The notes under the pieces: model-generated
Seen by the model: only the letters and a program-made list of their open reading frames with translations
Told to the model about the DNA's origin: nothing
Database searches by the model: none
Position numbers and translations under genes: made by a program
Part shown: positions 34,518 to 44,437 of the stretch, in pieces
How the letters are laid out: every line of letters begins with the position of its first letter
Position numbering within the stretch: position 1 is the stretch's first letter
NCBI RefSeq assembly: GCF_046250185.1
Contig: NZ_CP176469.1
Strand: one strand, 5' to 3'
DNA: 64,000 nt
Origin: Litorimonas sp046250185
GTDB taxonomy: Bacteria > Pseudomonadota > Alphaproteobacteria > Caulobacterales > Maricaulaceae

Positions 34518-35933
34518 ATGTCCGATTTTGTCTTCCAAGATAGCGCTCTTACGGCGGAAGCCGCTCAGTCCCACGTTGATTCGGCCTTGAACGGGGCGGA
34601 TGACGGGGAATTATTCGTGGAACGCAGCGCATCTGAGTCGCTGACCCTTGACGACGGACGACTAAAGTCTGCCAATTTCGATACGACTCGCGGATTTGGC
34701 CTGAGATGTGTGGCGGGCGAAACGTCTGGATTTGCACAAGGCACGGAAATGACGCCCGAAGCGCTCGCGCGCGCGGTCGATGCAGTCTCCCTCGCCAAGG
34801 CTGGCCACAACGCCACTGTCGCCCTGCCTCCGCAGCGCACGAATACGAAGCTTTATCCCGATATTGATCCCGTCAGCGATCCGGGCTTTGGCGTCAAAGT
34901 CGAATTGTTGCAGGAAATCGATGCCTATTGCCGCGCGCTCGATAGCAGCGTGGTGCAGGTCACTGCGACCCTGTCTGGCTCCCGTCGCGCGATTGCGATC
35001 CTGAAAGCGGGCGGTGAGCGCTATGACGATATTCGCCCCCTCGTGCGCCTGAACATTCAAATCACAGCAGAAAAAGATGGTCGCCGCGAGAGCGGTTATG
35101 CGGGTGCGGGCGGACGTCGCGCTTATGATGATTATATCAGCCCTGATTTCTGGAAGCCCCTCGCCCAAGAAGCCCTGCGTCAAGCGCAAGTGAACCTCGA
35201 CAGTGTCCCTGCGCCAGCTGGCATGATGGACGTTGTCCTCGGCCCGGGTTGGCCCGGTGTCTTGCTACACGAAGCGATGGGCCACGGCCTTGAAGGTGAT
35301 TTCATCCGCAAAGGCATGAGCGCATTTGCAGGCAAGCTGGGGCAACGTGTGGCGGCGCCAGGGGTAACAGTCGTCGATGACGGCACGATTGCAGGCCGCC
35401 GCGGTTCGCTGACGATTGATGATGAAGGCACGCCGACCAGCTGCACCACACTGATCGAAGACGGTATTCTCGTTGGCTTTATGCAAGACCGCCTCAATGC
35501 GCGGCTGATGGGCGAAACTCCAACAGGCAATGGTCGCCGCGAAAGCTACGCCCATGCGCCGATGCCGCGCATGACCAACACTTACATGCGTAGCGGCAAT
35601 GATGATCCCGCTGAAATTCTCGCAGGGCTAAAAGACGGCATTTACGCGACGAACTTTGGCGGCGGACAAGTTGACATCACCAACGGCAAATTCGTCTTCC
35701 AGTGCACCGAAGCCTACCGCGTGCGCAACGGTAAACCCGAGGAAGCCCTCAAGGGCGTCACTTTGATCGGGGACGGCCCAACTGTGCTGACCCAAGTCAA
35801 GCGTATCGGCAATGATAGCGAACTAGACCCTGGGATCGGCGTGTGCGGCAAGGCTGGCCAAGGCGTCCCAGTGGGCGTGGGTCAACCGACGCTCTATGTC
35901 GAGAACCTGACCGTGGGCGGCAGCGCTGTTTAA
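34518..35933 (+). CDS. tldD: Metalloprotease TldD
   Basis: One half of the TldD/TldE zinc protease that trims unstructured peptides and matures some modified peptides and antitoxins. The protein has 471 residues. The zinc motif is the HExxxH of LLHEAMGHGLEGDFIRKG, and the C-terminal part with GICGKAG-like GIGVCGKAGQGVPVGVGQPT is characteristic. A GTG three codons upstream is an alternative start; the ATG at 34518 gives a family-like start. The TldE partner lies 14 kb away at 50082. The position next to ctaC is conserved in many alphaproteobacteria. Confidence 0.95.
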   Translation: MSDFVFQDSALTAEAAQSHVDSALNGADDGELFVERSASESLTLDDGRLKSANFDTTRGFGLRCVAGETSGFAQGTEMTPEALARAVDAVSLAKAGHNATVALPPQRTNTKLYPDIDPVSDPGFGVKVELLQEIDAYCRALDSSVVQVTATLSGSRRAIAILKAGGERYDDIRPLVRLNIQITAEKDGRRESGYAGAGGRRAYDDYISPDFWKPLAQEALRQAQVNLDSVPAPAGMMDVVLGPGWPGVLLHEAMGHGLEGDFIRKGMSAFAGKLGQRVAAPGVTVVDDGTIAGRRGSLTIDDEGTPTSCTTLIEDGILVGFMQDRLNARLMGETPTGNGRRESYAHAPMPRMTNTYMRSGNDDPAEILAGLKDGIYATNFGGGQVDITNGKFVFQCTEAYRVRNGKPEEALKGVTLIGDGPTVLTQVKRIGNDSELDPGIGVCGKAGQGVPVGVGQPTLYVENLTVGGSAV

Positions 35934-36009
35934 CCCTGCCGCAAAGCCGACTCGCCAAGCCTGATTTCATCCGCTATGACTTTCCGTTCATGAATGGAGG
36001 AAATCACAC

Positions 36010-36684
36010 ATGGTAATCAATATGATGGATATGATCTTGCAAGCGGCGGGCGGTCAAGCGCCTCAGCAAGTCGGTCAGCAATTTGGTCTGGATCAAAATC
36101 AATCTCAGAGCGCAATCGCAGCGCTTCTACCCGCGCTATCATCTGCGCTAAAACAAAATACATCCAGCCCGCAAGGCCTCGCAGGGCTTCTCGGTGCGCT
36201 GCAAAATGGGCAGCACGACCAGTATCTTGATAATCCACAACAGCTCGGTGCGCCTGCTGCTGTCAATGAAGGCAATGCTATTCTCGGTCATTTATTTGGG
36301 TCCAAAGATGTTAGCCGCGCGGTCGCTGGCAAAGCGGCGGAGCAAACAGGTATTGGCGCAGATGTCCTGAAAAAAATGCTGCCAATGGTCGCGATGATGG
36401 CGATGGGTAGCCTGTCCAAACAAACACGCGGACAAGCACAACAAGGCGGCGGGATGCAAGCCATGCTCGGCCAAATGGCGATGCAACAGCTTATGGGCGG
36501 CAAACAATCAGGTGGCCTCGGCGGTATCTTGCGCGGGATAACAGGTGGTAATGCCCGTGCGGCGAAACAGCAATCAGCGACACATCAGCAAGGCCTCGGT
36601 ATGATAGGCAAAATGCTCGACGCAGATGGCGACGGTAGCACAATGGACGACATCCTCGGCATGGTCATGAACTCCCGCCGCTAA
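36010..36684 (+). CDS. DUF937 domain-containing protein
   Basis: A 224-residue protein of the DUF937 family (YidB-like). The N-terminal domain shows MILQAAGGQAPQQVGQQFGL and the repeated Gln/Ala-rich helices ALLPALSSALKQ and LAGLLGALQNGQHDQYLDNP. A Gly/Gln/Met-rich linker (MLGQMAMQQLMGGKQSGGLG) follows, then a C-terminal LDADGDGSTMDDILGMVM segment that resembles a calcium-binding loop. A GGAGG ribosome-binding site lies ahead of the ATG. The function is unknown. The gene ends at a strong intrinsic terminator. Confidence 0.85.
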   Translation: MVINMMDMILQAAGGQAPQQVGQQFGLDQNQSQSAIAALLPALSSALKQNTSSPQGLAGLLGALQNGQHDQYLDNPQQLGAPAAVNEGNAILGHLFGSKDVSRAVAGKAAEQTGIGADVLKKMLPMVAMMAMGSLSKQTRGQAQQGGGMQAMLGQMAMQQLMGGKQSGGLGGILRGITGGNARAAKQQSATHQQGLGMIGKMLDADGDGSTMDDILGMVMNSRR

Positions 36685-36704
36685 GATAAGCCCAAATCAA
36701 ATAC

Positions 36705-36736
36705 AAAAAAGCCCGCTCAAACGAGCGGGCTTTTTT
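36705..36736. terminator. Bidirectional intrinsic terminator
   Basis: A perfect hairpin GCCCGCTC / GAGCGGGC (36711-36718 with 36723-36730, loop AAAC) is flanked by an A-run on the left and six T on the right. It can end transcription of the DUF937 gene on the forward strand and of the peptide transporter gene on the reverse strand. Confidence 0.95.
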
Positions 36737-36762
36737 ATTGGGGTTTTGAGCATTGGAACGCC

Positions 36763-38400
36763 CTATGGCTTAGGGTCACCTGTTGGAGACATACGCTCCC
36801 CAACCATATTATCACCGTCCATAGTTAGATCACCGCCCTCTTTGGCGTAGTAAGCGGCCATGTCTGCCTCAAGTGTATCTAGGTGCATCATCCGCTTAAT
36901 CAGAGGAGACACAATAATGAGGCCGACACCGACAGCGACACCAAGCCAGCCAACTTTCGAGTAAACTTCCAACACTTGTGCTTCGCCGCCATCTCCCGCT
37001 GCCGTCAACTTCGCGATTTGTGCAGCTGCAAAGTTACCCGCACCTGACGCCAAGAACCAAGCGCCCATGACGAGGCCTACCATCTTAGGCACAGATAATC
37101 GTGTCATCGCTGACAACCCTACGGGCGACAAGCAAAGCTCGCCAGTTGTATGCAAAAGATAGATGAGGAAGATAAACAAGACGGGTGTCATGTTAACGCC
37201 CGCTGCATTTGCGCCCCAGACCAAAACTAGGAAACCTAGGCCAAGTTGTATTAAGCCGAGGCCGAACTTCGCAGGGGCTGACGGATCAAGACCCTTTTTA
37301 CCTAGCCAGACCCATAGCGCCGCAAAAAGCGGGCCAAGGACAATGATATACATGGCATTGAGTGACTGGAAAACTGACGCAACAACTTCTTGCCCCAAGA
37401 ATGTTCGGTCAACTTCACGATCTGTATAAAGATTGAGTGAAGACCCTGCTTGTTCAAATAATGCCCAGAACAACACTTGGACAGAAATCAAGAGCAAGGC
37501 CGCGAGGATGCGGTTTCGCGGATGCGGCGGCAAGGTTATGACTGACCGTGCCACGATGTAAATATAGATCGCTGCCATGGAGAAATACAGAAGCGGTTGC
37601 ACGAGACCTTGATTGCTAATGAGGCACCAAATAACCGCAACGCCCAGCAGCGTTGAGAGATAAATTACCCATTCCGTTGAGAGACCTGCAAACTGTTTTT
37701 TTGCGAGCAAAGTGGGATTTGGACTTTCGCCTGCTCCGTTCAGAAGCGGCTTGCCCCACACGAATACAATCAGTCCTGCCAGCATACCAATGCCTGCGAC
37801 ACCAAAACCGTATTTCCAGCCATAAGTTTCGCCCAAATAGCCAGAGATCAAGGCCCCTGCAAAAGCGCCTAGGTTGATCCCAACATAAAAAAGTGTGAAC
37901 GCCCCGTCACGCCTTTCGTCAGTTTTCTCATATAACTCGCCGACAATAGCCGAAATATTTGCCTTCAAAAAGCCAACACCTGCAATGATGAGCGCGAGGG
38001 AAAGATAGAAAACATTCATGATTGTGCCGTCACGATCAGCCGCGCTGAGGACAGGTTCACCCTCAATCGCCATGCCAGCATGCCCTAAGACAAGCAAAAT
38101 AGCACCTACGAGAACCGCTTTTCTTTGGCCTAAGAATTGATCGGCTAACATACCGCCAATCACAGGTGTGATATAAACGAGTGTCGTGTAAGCTCCATAA
38201 ATTCCGTAAGCCTGTGTATCAGAGAACAGGAAATGCTTTGTGAGATACAAAATCAACAAAGCGCGCATACCGTAATAAGAAAAACGCTCCCACATCTCTG
38301 CGAAGAAAAGGACGTAAAGGCCCTTCGGGTGGTTGCGCATTTGGTATAGCGCGACCGCCACACCGACCAATGCGATGGCTGACAGAATTAAATAAAACAT
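36763..38400 (-). CDS. POT family proton-dependent peptide transporter
   Basis: A 545-residue major-facilitator protein of the peptide (PTR2/POT) family importing di- and tripeptides with protons. The N-terminal signature EMWERFSYYGMRALLILYLT includes the ExxERFxYY motif, and the second POT signature appears in FTLFYVGINLGAFAGALISG. About fourteen hydrophobic segments are visible, and the C terminus is short and acidic. The gene ends at the shared terminator and is divergent from a TonB-dependent receptor gene, suggesting paired outer- and inner-membrane uptake. Confidence 0.93.
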   Translation of the reverse strand: MFYLILSAIALVGVAVALYQMRNHPKGLYVLFFAEMWERFSYYGMRALLILYLTKHFLFSDTQAYGIYGAYTTLVYITPVIGGMLADQFLGQRKAVLVGAILLVLGHAGMAIEGEPVLSAADRDGTIMNVFYLSLALIIAGVGFLKANISAIVGELYEKTDERRDGAFTLFYVGINLGAFAGALISGYLGETYGWKYGFGVAGIGMLAGLIVFVWGKPLLNGAGESPNPTLLAKKQFAGLSTEWVIYLSTLLGVAVIWCLISNQGLVQPLLYFSMAAIYIYIVARSVITLPPHPRNRILAALLLISVQVLFWALFEQAGSSLNLYTDREVDRTFLGQEVVASVFQSLNAMYIIVLGPLFAALWVWLGKKGLDPSAPAKFGLGLIQLGLGFLVLVWGANAAGVNMTPVLFIFLIYLLHTTGELCLSPVGLSAMTRLSVPKMVGLVMGAWFLASGAGNFAAAQIAKLTAAGDGGEAQVLEVYSKVGWLGVAVGVGLIIVSPLIKRMMHLDTLEADMAAYYAKEGGDLTMDGDNMVGERMSPTGDPKP

Positions 38401-38579
38401 AAAACTCCCCTTAGAGCATTTTTAGAATTTTCGCTGTCTTGGCATAAACCGAATGGCCGTGCAAATTTATTGCCCTTTTATAAAGACTTTTCGCAGTAAT
38501 GTGGGTTGAGCTTGGGGATTGGGTTCTTTAGCGACAGGATAAATCACGCGCATTTCGGTTTTATGCGCGATAATCGGGA

Positions 38580-40637
38580 TTGAGATTGCCACACGTTTCA
38601 CAGTTATTGCGAAGCTTCATACAGAGTAGCTGCTGCTGGCTCTTGCTGTTGTGTGCTGGCCTATCAACATCCGCCTTGGCTCAAACCGAGGCGATCAATA
38701 AGAGCTATACTGTTGCAGATTTTTCCGACTTTCAGCCACAAAACGCCGCAGATATGATTTCGCGCATTCCTGGCTTTACAATCCAAGGGTCAGAAGGCGG
38801 CGCGCGCGGATTTGGACAGGCGAGCTTGAATATCCTGATTAATGGGCGGCGGCCATCGTCAAAGTCGCTGGGCGCCAATGCTATTCTGTCGCGAATCACG
38901 GCCTCGAATGTGAAGCGCATTGATATTCTGGACGGGGCGTCTCTCGATATTCCCGGCCTCTCAGGTCAAGTGGCGAACATCATCACGAATGACGTGAAAC
39001 TCAGCGGCAGTTGGGAATATGGCGCGCGCTTTGAACAAGGCACAGAACCACAACTTCGCGAGGGCAAAGTCTCGCTCTCGGGCGAACGCGACAACCTCGC
39101 TTTCGTCGCCAGTTTTGGGGCGGAGCAGTTCACTTTTACCGAAGAAGGCGAGGAACAATTTTTTGACGGTAGCGGTGGCCTGACCGAAGATCGTATTGAA
39201 GGCAATTATTATAGCACGGAGCGTCCGTTCGCGAACCTCAACCTGTCTTGGACTCCGCGCATTGATCACGTGGCGAACCTCAATCTCGCGGGAGAATTAA
39301 AAAATATTCGCAGCGGGTCGCGCGAGCAGTTTACAGCCGTCACAAATGAAGGCCTCACGGGCGGTAGCGAAGCGAGCAATGGTGAAGATGAATATAATTA
39401 TGAAATCGGGGCTGATTACGCCTTCCCCGCCTTTGACGGCACATTAAAAATCATCGGGCTTTACCGCTTTGAAAATTCTGACAATAATTCTTTATTTTAC
39501 TTCGCAGAAGATAACCAAATTCCAACGCGCCAGACGTTTGACCGCGTGGATGATGAAAGCGAAACTATCCTGCGCGCAGAATACAGTTTCGCCCCCGCGC
39601 CCAATCATGATCTGCAATTTGCCCTAGAGGGCGCACTAAATGTGCTTGATAGCGAAAGCCTGTTCACGGCCACGGGGCAAGTGGATGAACCTGACGCTGT
39701 GCGCGTCGAAGAAGACCGTGCGGAGACTAATCTGACCCATAGTTGGGCCTTATCTGACGCCCTAAATGTGCAAAGCTCCATTGGCGTTGAATACTCCAAA
39801 CTAGACGTGATTAAAGACGGGCGGACCTCGCGTGATTTCGTGCGTCCCAAAGGCTTTATCTCGGCCAGCTACGCCGTCAACCCGACCTATACATGGCAGG
39901 CCAAAGTTGAACGGCAGGTCGGGCAGTTGGATTTCGGGCTCGCTGTATCAACGGTTAGCTTGGTTGATGACATTGCCAATACAGGCAATCGGAACATTGT
40001 GCCGACTCAAAGCTGGAACGCAGAGTTGGAGTTGCAGCGCAAGGATGACACCCAACTATCGGGGTCCGTCAAAGCCTTCGTAGAATTTATCGAAGACCCT
40101 ATTGACCGTATCCGCTTCCGCGACGGCAGCGAGGGGCCAGGCAATATTGACGGCGCCACGGTTTACGGGATCGAGGCCAATGGTACGCTATTGCTAGATA
40201 ATGCTGGGCTAGCGGGTGGCCGACTGACATTTGAGGGTGGCCTCGCGCACTCGCGCATTGACGATCCCCTGACGGGCGAAACCCGCCAGATCAACGATAC
40301 AACGACGCTATTTTACGAAGTTGAATTACGTCAAGATATTCCCGACACGTCCTACGCATGGTTCGTGGAAGCGGAATTTGATGAAGAATCAATATTCTAC
40401 CGTCTCGATCAAACTTTGGACTATGGTCGCGACCGTCCAGAAATTGAGGCAGGTATCGAACTCAAAGATGTTTTCGGCATGCGCCTGTCCGTGCAAGTTG
40501 AGAATATATTGAACTGGCGTCTGGAACAGGAACGCTTGATTTACTCGCCCGACCGTCTCGGTAGCCTCGCGCAACGTCAGTTTTACAGCCGCAATCGTGG
40601 CCGTCGGCTTAGCATCGAACTGTCCGATACATTTTAA
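38580..40637 (+). CDS. TonB-dependent receptor
   Basis: An outer-membrane receptor of 685 residues. It has a signal peptide (CCWLLLLCAGLSTSALAQ), a plug domain with NAADMISRIPGFTIQGSEGG and LNILINGRRPSSKS and VKRIDILDGAS, then a long beta-barrel region of alternating residues ending in the terminal phenylalanine (ELSDTF). There is no clear carboxypeptidase-like repeat at the N terminus. The substrate is not evident; the divergent peptide transporter hints at peptides. The start codon is TTG at 38580 (or TTG two codons later), since no ATG precedes the signal peptide. Its stop abuts the convergent gshA stop. Confidence 0.9.
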   Translation: MRLPHVSQLLRSFIQSSCCWLLLLCAGLSTSALAQTEAINKSYTVADFSDFQPQNAADMISRIPGFTIQGSEGGARGFGQASLNILINGRRPSSKSLGANAILSRITASNVKRIDILDGASLDIPGLSGQVANIITNDVKLSGSWEYGARFEQGTEPQLREGKVSLSGERDNLAFVASFGAEQFTFTEEGEEQFFDGSGGLTEDRIEGNYYSTERPFANLNLSWTPRIDHVANLNLAGELKNIRSGSREQFTAVTNEGLTGGSEASNGEDEYNYEIGADYAFPAFDGTLKIIGLYRFENSDNNSLFYFAEDNQIPTRQTFDRVDDESETILRAEYSFAPAPNHDLQFALEGALNVLDSESLFTATGQVDEPDAVRVEEDRAETNLTHSWALSDALNVQSSIGVEYSKLDVIKDGRTSRDFVRPKGFISASYAVNPTYTWQAKVERQVGQLDFGLAVSTVSLVDDIANTGNRNIVPTQSWNAELELQRKDDTQLSGSVKAFVEFIEDPIDRIRFRDGSEGPGNIDGATVYGIEANGTLLLDNAGLAGGRLTFEGGLAHSRIDDPLTGETRQINDTTTLFYEVELRQDIPDTSYAWFVEAEFDEESIFYRLDQTLDYGRDRPEIEAGIELKDVFGMRLSVQVENILNWRLEQERLIYSPDRLGSLAQRQFYSRNRGRRLSIELSDTF

Positions 40638-42005
40638 CTAGTAAATGCAGTCCGTATAGGCGCGCATGACGTCGCCGCCCCACTCACCCTTAAACTTTGC
40701 AATCAAACGATCCGCATTGCTTTGACCATCTGCGACCATGCGGTCGAGGTCTTGCAAGAAGACCGTCTCGCTCTCGCCGTGGGCATTTAGATTCGCACGG
40801 GCTTTTAGCCCTGCGCGGGAAATTTCCAGAACACGCTTGGCAATATCATTGGCTGTCCCATTACGGAAAGGCGCCTGCAAACCATGTTTCGGTACTGCCA
40901 GACGCAGATCAAACCGCTCCATTTCGTCCCAATCTTTGACCAGATCCCAAGCTGCATCCAGCGCAGTTTGATCATAGAGCAGACCGACCCAAAAGGCTGG
41001 CAAGGCACATAACTCGCCCCACGGCCCCGTATCCGCGCCGCGCATTTCCAGAAATTGCTTGAGGCGCACTTCAGGGAAGATCGTCGATAGGTGATCATCG
41101 AAATCAGACATAGTCGCGACTTGTCCTGGCACCACATCCAACTTGCCCGCCATGAAATCTTTGAAATTCTTGCCAGACGCATCCAGATATTGCCCGTCGC
41201 GATAGACAAAATACATCGGCACATTCAGCGCATAATCGATATATTGCTCGAACCCAAAGCCTTCATCAAAAACGAAAGGCAACATGCCCGTGCGGTCATC
41301 ATCCGTATCCAGCCACACACGCGAGCGATAGGATTTATAGCCGTTGAGCTGCCCCTCCATAAAAGGAGAATTGGCAAAGAGCGCAGTGGCTATCGGCTGC
41401 AAAGCAAGGCTTACACGGAATTTTTTGACCATGTCAGCCTCAGAACTGAAGTCTAAATTTGTTTGAACTGTACATGTGCGAAACATCATTTCACGCCCAT
41501 GTGTGCCGACTTTTTGCATATAATCGCGCATAATTTTATAACGGCCCTTGGGCATAATCGGCACGTCTTCGAGCTTTGTATCAGGGCGGAAACCGAGCGA
41601 GAGAAAACCCGCGCCAATCTCGTTTGCAACCTCTTTCACTTCGCGCAAATGGCGAGAGACTTCGGCGCAGGTCTGGTGGATCGTTTCAATCGGGGCGCCA
41701 GATAATTCAAGCTGCCCACCTGGCTCTAACGACACAGAAGCGCCGTCGCGTTTCAGGGCGACAAGGTAGTTGTTTTCAACCACAGGCTCCCACTCAAACC
41801 GCTGCAAGCCTTCGAGCATGGCCTTGATCGAACACGGCCCGTCATAAGGAAGCGGTTTGTTCTTAGCTTTGCAGAACCCAATTTTTTCATGCTCAGTCCC
41901 GATCCGCCAGGCAGATTTAGGCTTAGAGCCTTTGTCCAAATGCGCGATCAGTTGCGCCTTGCTCTTAATTGTTGGCGAGGCATCATTGCTAAGTTTCTGG
42001 CTCAT
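40638..42005 (-). CDS. gshA: Glutamate-cysteine ligase (plant/alphaproteobacterial type)
   Basis: Makes gamma-glutamylcysteine, the first step of glutathione synthesis. The 455-residue sequence belongs to the class shared by alphaproteobacteria and plants: WRIGTEHEKIGF, SLEPGGQLELSGAP, RTCTVQTNLDFSSEADMVKK, NSPFMEGQLNGYKSYRSRVW and the C-terminal ARANLNAHGESETVFLQDLD. No disulfide-switch cysteines of the plant enzyme were searched. The second enzyme, gshB, is not in the window. It likely has its own promoter in the 78-bp spacer upstream. Confidence 0.95.
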   Translation of the reverse strand: MSQKLSNDASPTIKSKAQLIAHLDKGSKPKSAWRIGTEHEKIGFCKAKNKPLPYDGPCSIKAMLEGLQRFEWEPVVENNYLVALKRDGASVSLEPGGQLELSGAPIETIHQTCAEVSRHLREVKEVANEIGAGFLSLGFRPDTKLEDVPIMPKGRYKIMRDYMQKVGTHGREMMFRTCTVQTNLDFSSEADMVKKFRVSLALQPIATALFANSPFMEGQLNGYKSYRSRVWLDTDDDRTGMLPFVFDEGFGFEQYIDYALNVPMYFVYRDGQYLDASGKNFKDFMAGKLDVVPGQVATMSDFDDHLSTIFPEVRLKQFLEMRGADTGPWGELCALPAFWVGLLYDQTALDAAWDLVKDWDEMERFDLRLAVPKHGLQAPFRNGTANDIAKRVLEISRAGLKARANLNAHGESETVFLQDLDRMVADGQSNADRLIAKFKGEWGGDVMRAYTDCIY

Positions 42006-42083
42006 AATTCTATCCGCTTGTGTAATGGCGGCATAATCGGAAGCGCCACGCGGGACAAGGAAAAGGTCGTCACAAAATCGAGA

Positions 42084-42908
42084 TCAGTTGAGAACTTTAT
42101 CCTTGGTATAAAGGTTCAGTATCTTTGTGTAACTCTGCGGGAAGACACGTTGGATAAAGCTGGCGATTTTCGCGTCTGCGCCAACGATAATTCTAAGCTT
42201 CCTGCGCGCTGCACCCTCTAAGATAGTCCGAGCGGCTTTGTCTGCTGTCGTAATCGCAAGCGTGTCGAATTCGGCGTCCATTTCTTCGCGGGTTTTTCCG
42301 GTATTGGGCATGTAATCCACCTCTGCATTGCGCGCGATATTCGTGGCAACTCCACCTGGATGGACGGAGCAAACGCCTACCCCGTAATCAGCCATTTCTA
42401 GCGCCAGAGTCTCTGTAAAACCTCGCACCGCGAATTTTGACGCACAGTAATGGGTCTGCCCTTTATAGCCGATCAGCCCGAAAAGACTGCTGATGTTTAC
42501 AACGGTGCCTTTGGTTTCGATCAGTTGATCCAAGAATCCCTTGGTCATCCGCACCACGCCCCAGTAATTCACATCGAGAATTGTCTCCATAGATGCAAGC
42601 GGTGTGTTCTTAAATTCACCGACACGCGTCAGCCCAGCGACATTGAACACAAAGTCCGCTGGCCCCAGCTCTGCCAAAACATGCGCGGGGTAAGCTGCTA
42701 TCGCTGCGGCATCGCTCACATCCAAATGGCTGAGGTTAACCTCGGTTTGCCCTAACATGGCGCGCGTCTCATCTAGCCCATCCATATTGACATCTGACAA
42801 AGCTAGCTTTGCGCCAAGCCCCGCCAGTTCAACCGCCAACGCGCGCCCGATGCCAGAAGCTGCCCCTGTGATCACGCAGACTTTGTCTTGAAATGTCTCT
42901 GACTTCAT
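42084..42908 (-). CDS. Short-chain dehydrogenase/reductase
   Basis: A 274-residue classical SDR. The cofactor motif is TGAASGIGRAL near residue 15, with a DVNMDG acidic stretch after the second strand (favouring NAD or either cofactor), NVAG at the fourth strand, and the catalytic Ser-Tyr-Lys in NISSLFGLIGYKGQTHYCAS with K at the following position. The substrate is unknown. Its ATG overlaps the monooxygenase stop (ATGA), so the two enzymes are made together; an alcohol produced or consumed by the monooxygenase pathway is the natural guess. Confidence 0.9.
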   Translation of the reverse strand: MKSETFQDKVCVITGAASGIGRALAVELAGLGAKLALSDVNMDGLDETRAMLGQTEVNLSHLDVSDAAAIAAYPAHVLAELGPADFVFNVAGLTRVGEFKNTPLASMETILDVNYWGVVRMTKGFLDQLIETKGTVVNISSLFGLIGYKGQTHYCASKFAVRGFTETLALEMADYGVGVCSVHPGGVATNIARNAEVDYMPNTGKTREEMDAEFDTLAITTADKAARTILEGAARRKLRIIVGADAKIASFIQRVFPQSYTKILNLYTKDKVLN

Positions 42909-44371
42909 TCTGCGGCCTCACTCACTTTTGCGCTTTCAAAAACTAAAGCCCCATCATCGATCGGGTCTTGCATGAAGCTGACTTGGTCATGCTTGTAATC
43001 CTGCACATTTAGCCACGGCATGCGGTCACCTTGCTTTGGCAATTTATCCATCACTCGCATCAGATAACCTGCTTGAAAGTCAACCCACGGACGTTGCTCC
43101 ATGTCCACTGGTGCTATCGGCGTGACGCGCGCTGCGCCCGTCTGCTTCATATGAGACAGCAAACGCACCATGAACCGCGAGATTAAATCGGCCCGCAAAG
43201 TCCAACTCGCATTGGTGTAACCAAAGACAGAAATAAAGTTCGGCACGTCGGAAAACATCATACCTTTATAGCCAAATGTATTAGCAATATCGATGGCCTC
43301 TCCGTCAACAGACGCATTTATATCGCCGACGAAGACCACGTTCAGCCCGGTCGCTGTCACTATAATATCAGCGTCTAATTTTGTGCCTGATACCAATGAG
43401 ATACCAGCATCCGTAAATCGTTCGATATGATCTGTGACGACACTGGCCCGACCATCTTTGATAGCTTCAAATAAATCCGCGTCGGGGATCATGCATACCC
43501 GCTGATCCCACGGATTATAGCTGGGGTTGAAATGGGTATCGACGGGATAGTCTTTGCCCAGAGCTTTGAGCGTCTTCTTGCGAAACCAGTCCCGTGCTTT
43601 TTGTGGGTCTTTCTGGGCACGATCATACATCATGCGGCTGATTTTGATGTTCTTCGCACGGTTAAGTTTGAACGCCAACTTGGCCGGCAGGAGTGTGTTC
43701 AAGATCTTTCCGACATAGTCTTTGCTCGGCAGGCTGGCGACATAGCTGGGTGAGCGTTGGAGCATCGTCACGTGCGCAGCGCTCTCTGCCAGCTTTGGCA
43801 CCAGTGTCACCGCCGTCGCGCCCGACCCGATCACGACCACGCGCTTGTTCGCATAGTCCAAATCATCTGGCCATTGCTGCGGATGAACAATCTGCCCTTT
43901 GAAATCATCCCTACCTGCAAATTCTGGCGTGTAGCCCTCAGCATAGCTGTAATAGCCAGCGCAGGAGGTGATAAATCGCGTGCGAAGCTCGCGCCTCTCC
44001 CCGTCAGTTTCTATCTGCAATGTCCAAAGATTTGTTTGGCTGTCAAAATCGGCTGCCATGACTTTTGAGTTGAATTGGATCATCTCCGTCACACCAAATT
44101 CGTCAGCGGTATCGCGCACATATTGGCGGATTGACGGGCCGTCTGCGAGGAAATCATCTCCGACCCAAGGACGAAAGTCATAGCCGAGCGTGAGCATGTC
44201 AGAATCGCTACGAATACCGGGATAGCGGAACAAGTCCCATGTCCCGCCAATGGCGTCCCGCGCTTCGATCACGGCCAGTTTGCCGTCTGGAAGCGCTGTG
44301 CGGTAGCGACAGGCGGCCCCGACACCCGAGAGCCCCGCCCCAATTACGACCATGTCAAAAATTTCGCTCAT
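42905..44371 (-). CDS. Flavin-containing (Baeyer-Villiger type) monooxygenase
   Basis: A 488-residue FAD/NADPH monooxygenase. The FAD motif VVIGAGLSGVGAACR is at residues 8-22, the NADPH motif VVIGSGATAV at 179-188, and the type I Baeyer-Villiger fingerprint FKGQIVHPQQWP (FxGxxxHxxxWP) at 157-168. Such enzymes insert oxygen next to a ketone or oxidise a heteroatom in a hydrophobic substrate, often steroids, cyclic ketones or alkyl ketones. It is coupled to the SDR gene downstream, a common pairing in alcohol-ketone-ester degradation. Confidence 0.9.
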   Translation of the reverse strand: MSEIFDMVVIGAGLSGVGAACRYRTALPDGKLAVIEARDAIGGTWDLFRYPGIRSDSDMLTLGYDFRPWVGDDFLADGPSIRQYVRDTADEFGVTEMIQFNSKVMAADFDSQTNLWTLQIETDGERRELRTRFITSCAGYYSYAEGYTPEFAGRDDFKGQIVHPQQWPDDLDYANKRVVVIGSGATAVTLVPKLAESAAHVTMLQRSPSYVASLPSKDYVGKILNTLLPAKLAFKLNRAKNIKISRMMYDRAQKDPQKARDWFRKKTLKALGKDYPVDTHFNPSYNPWDQRVCMIPDADLFEAIKDGRASVVTDHIERFTDAGISLVSGTKLDADIIVTATGLNVVFVGDINASVDGEAIDIANTFGYKGMMFSDVPNFISVFGYTNASWTLRADLISRFMVRLLSHMKQTGAARVTPIAPVDMEQRPWVDFQAGYLMRVMDKLPKQGDRMPWLNVQDYKHDQVSFMQDPIDDGALVFESAKVSEAAE

Positions 44372-44437
44372 GTCCCATCTGTGACATAGCGGGCGAGATT
44401 GTCAAAGTGACGAATGTGACCAGTCGCTATTCACGGA

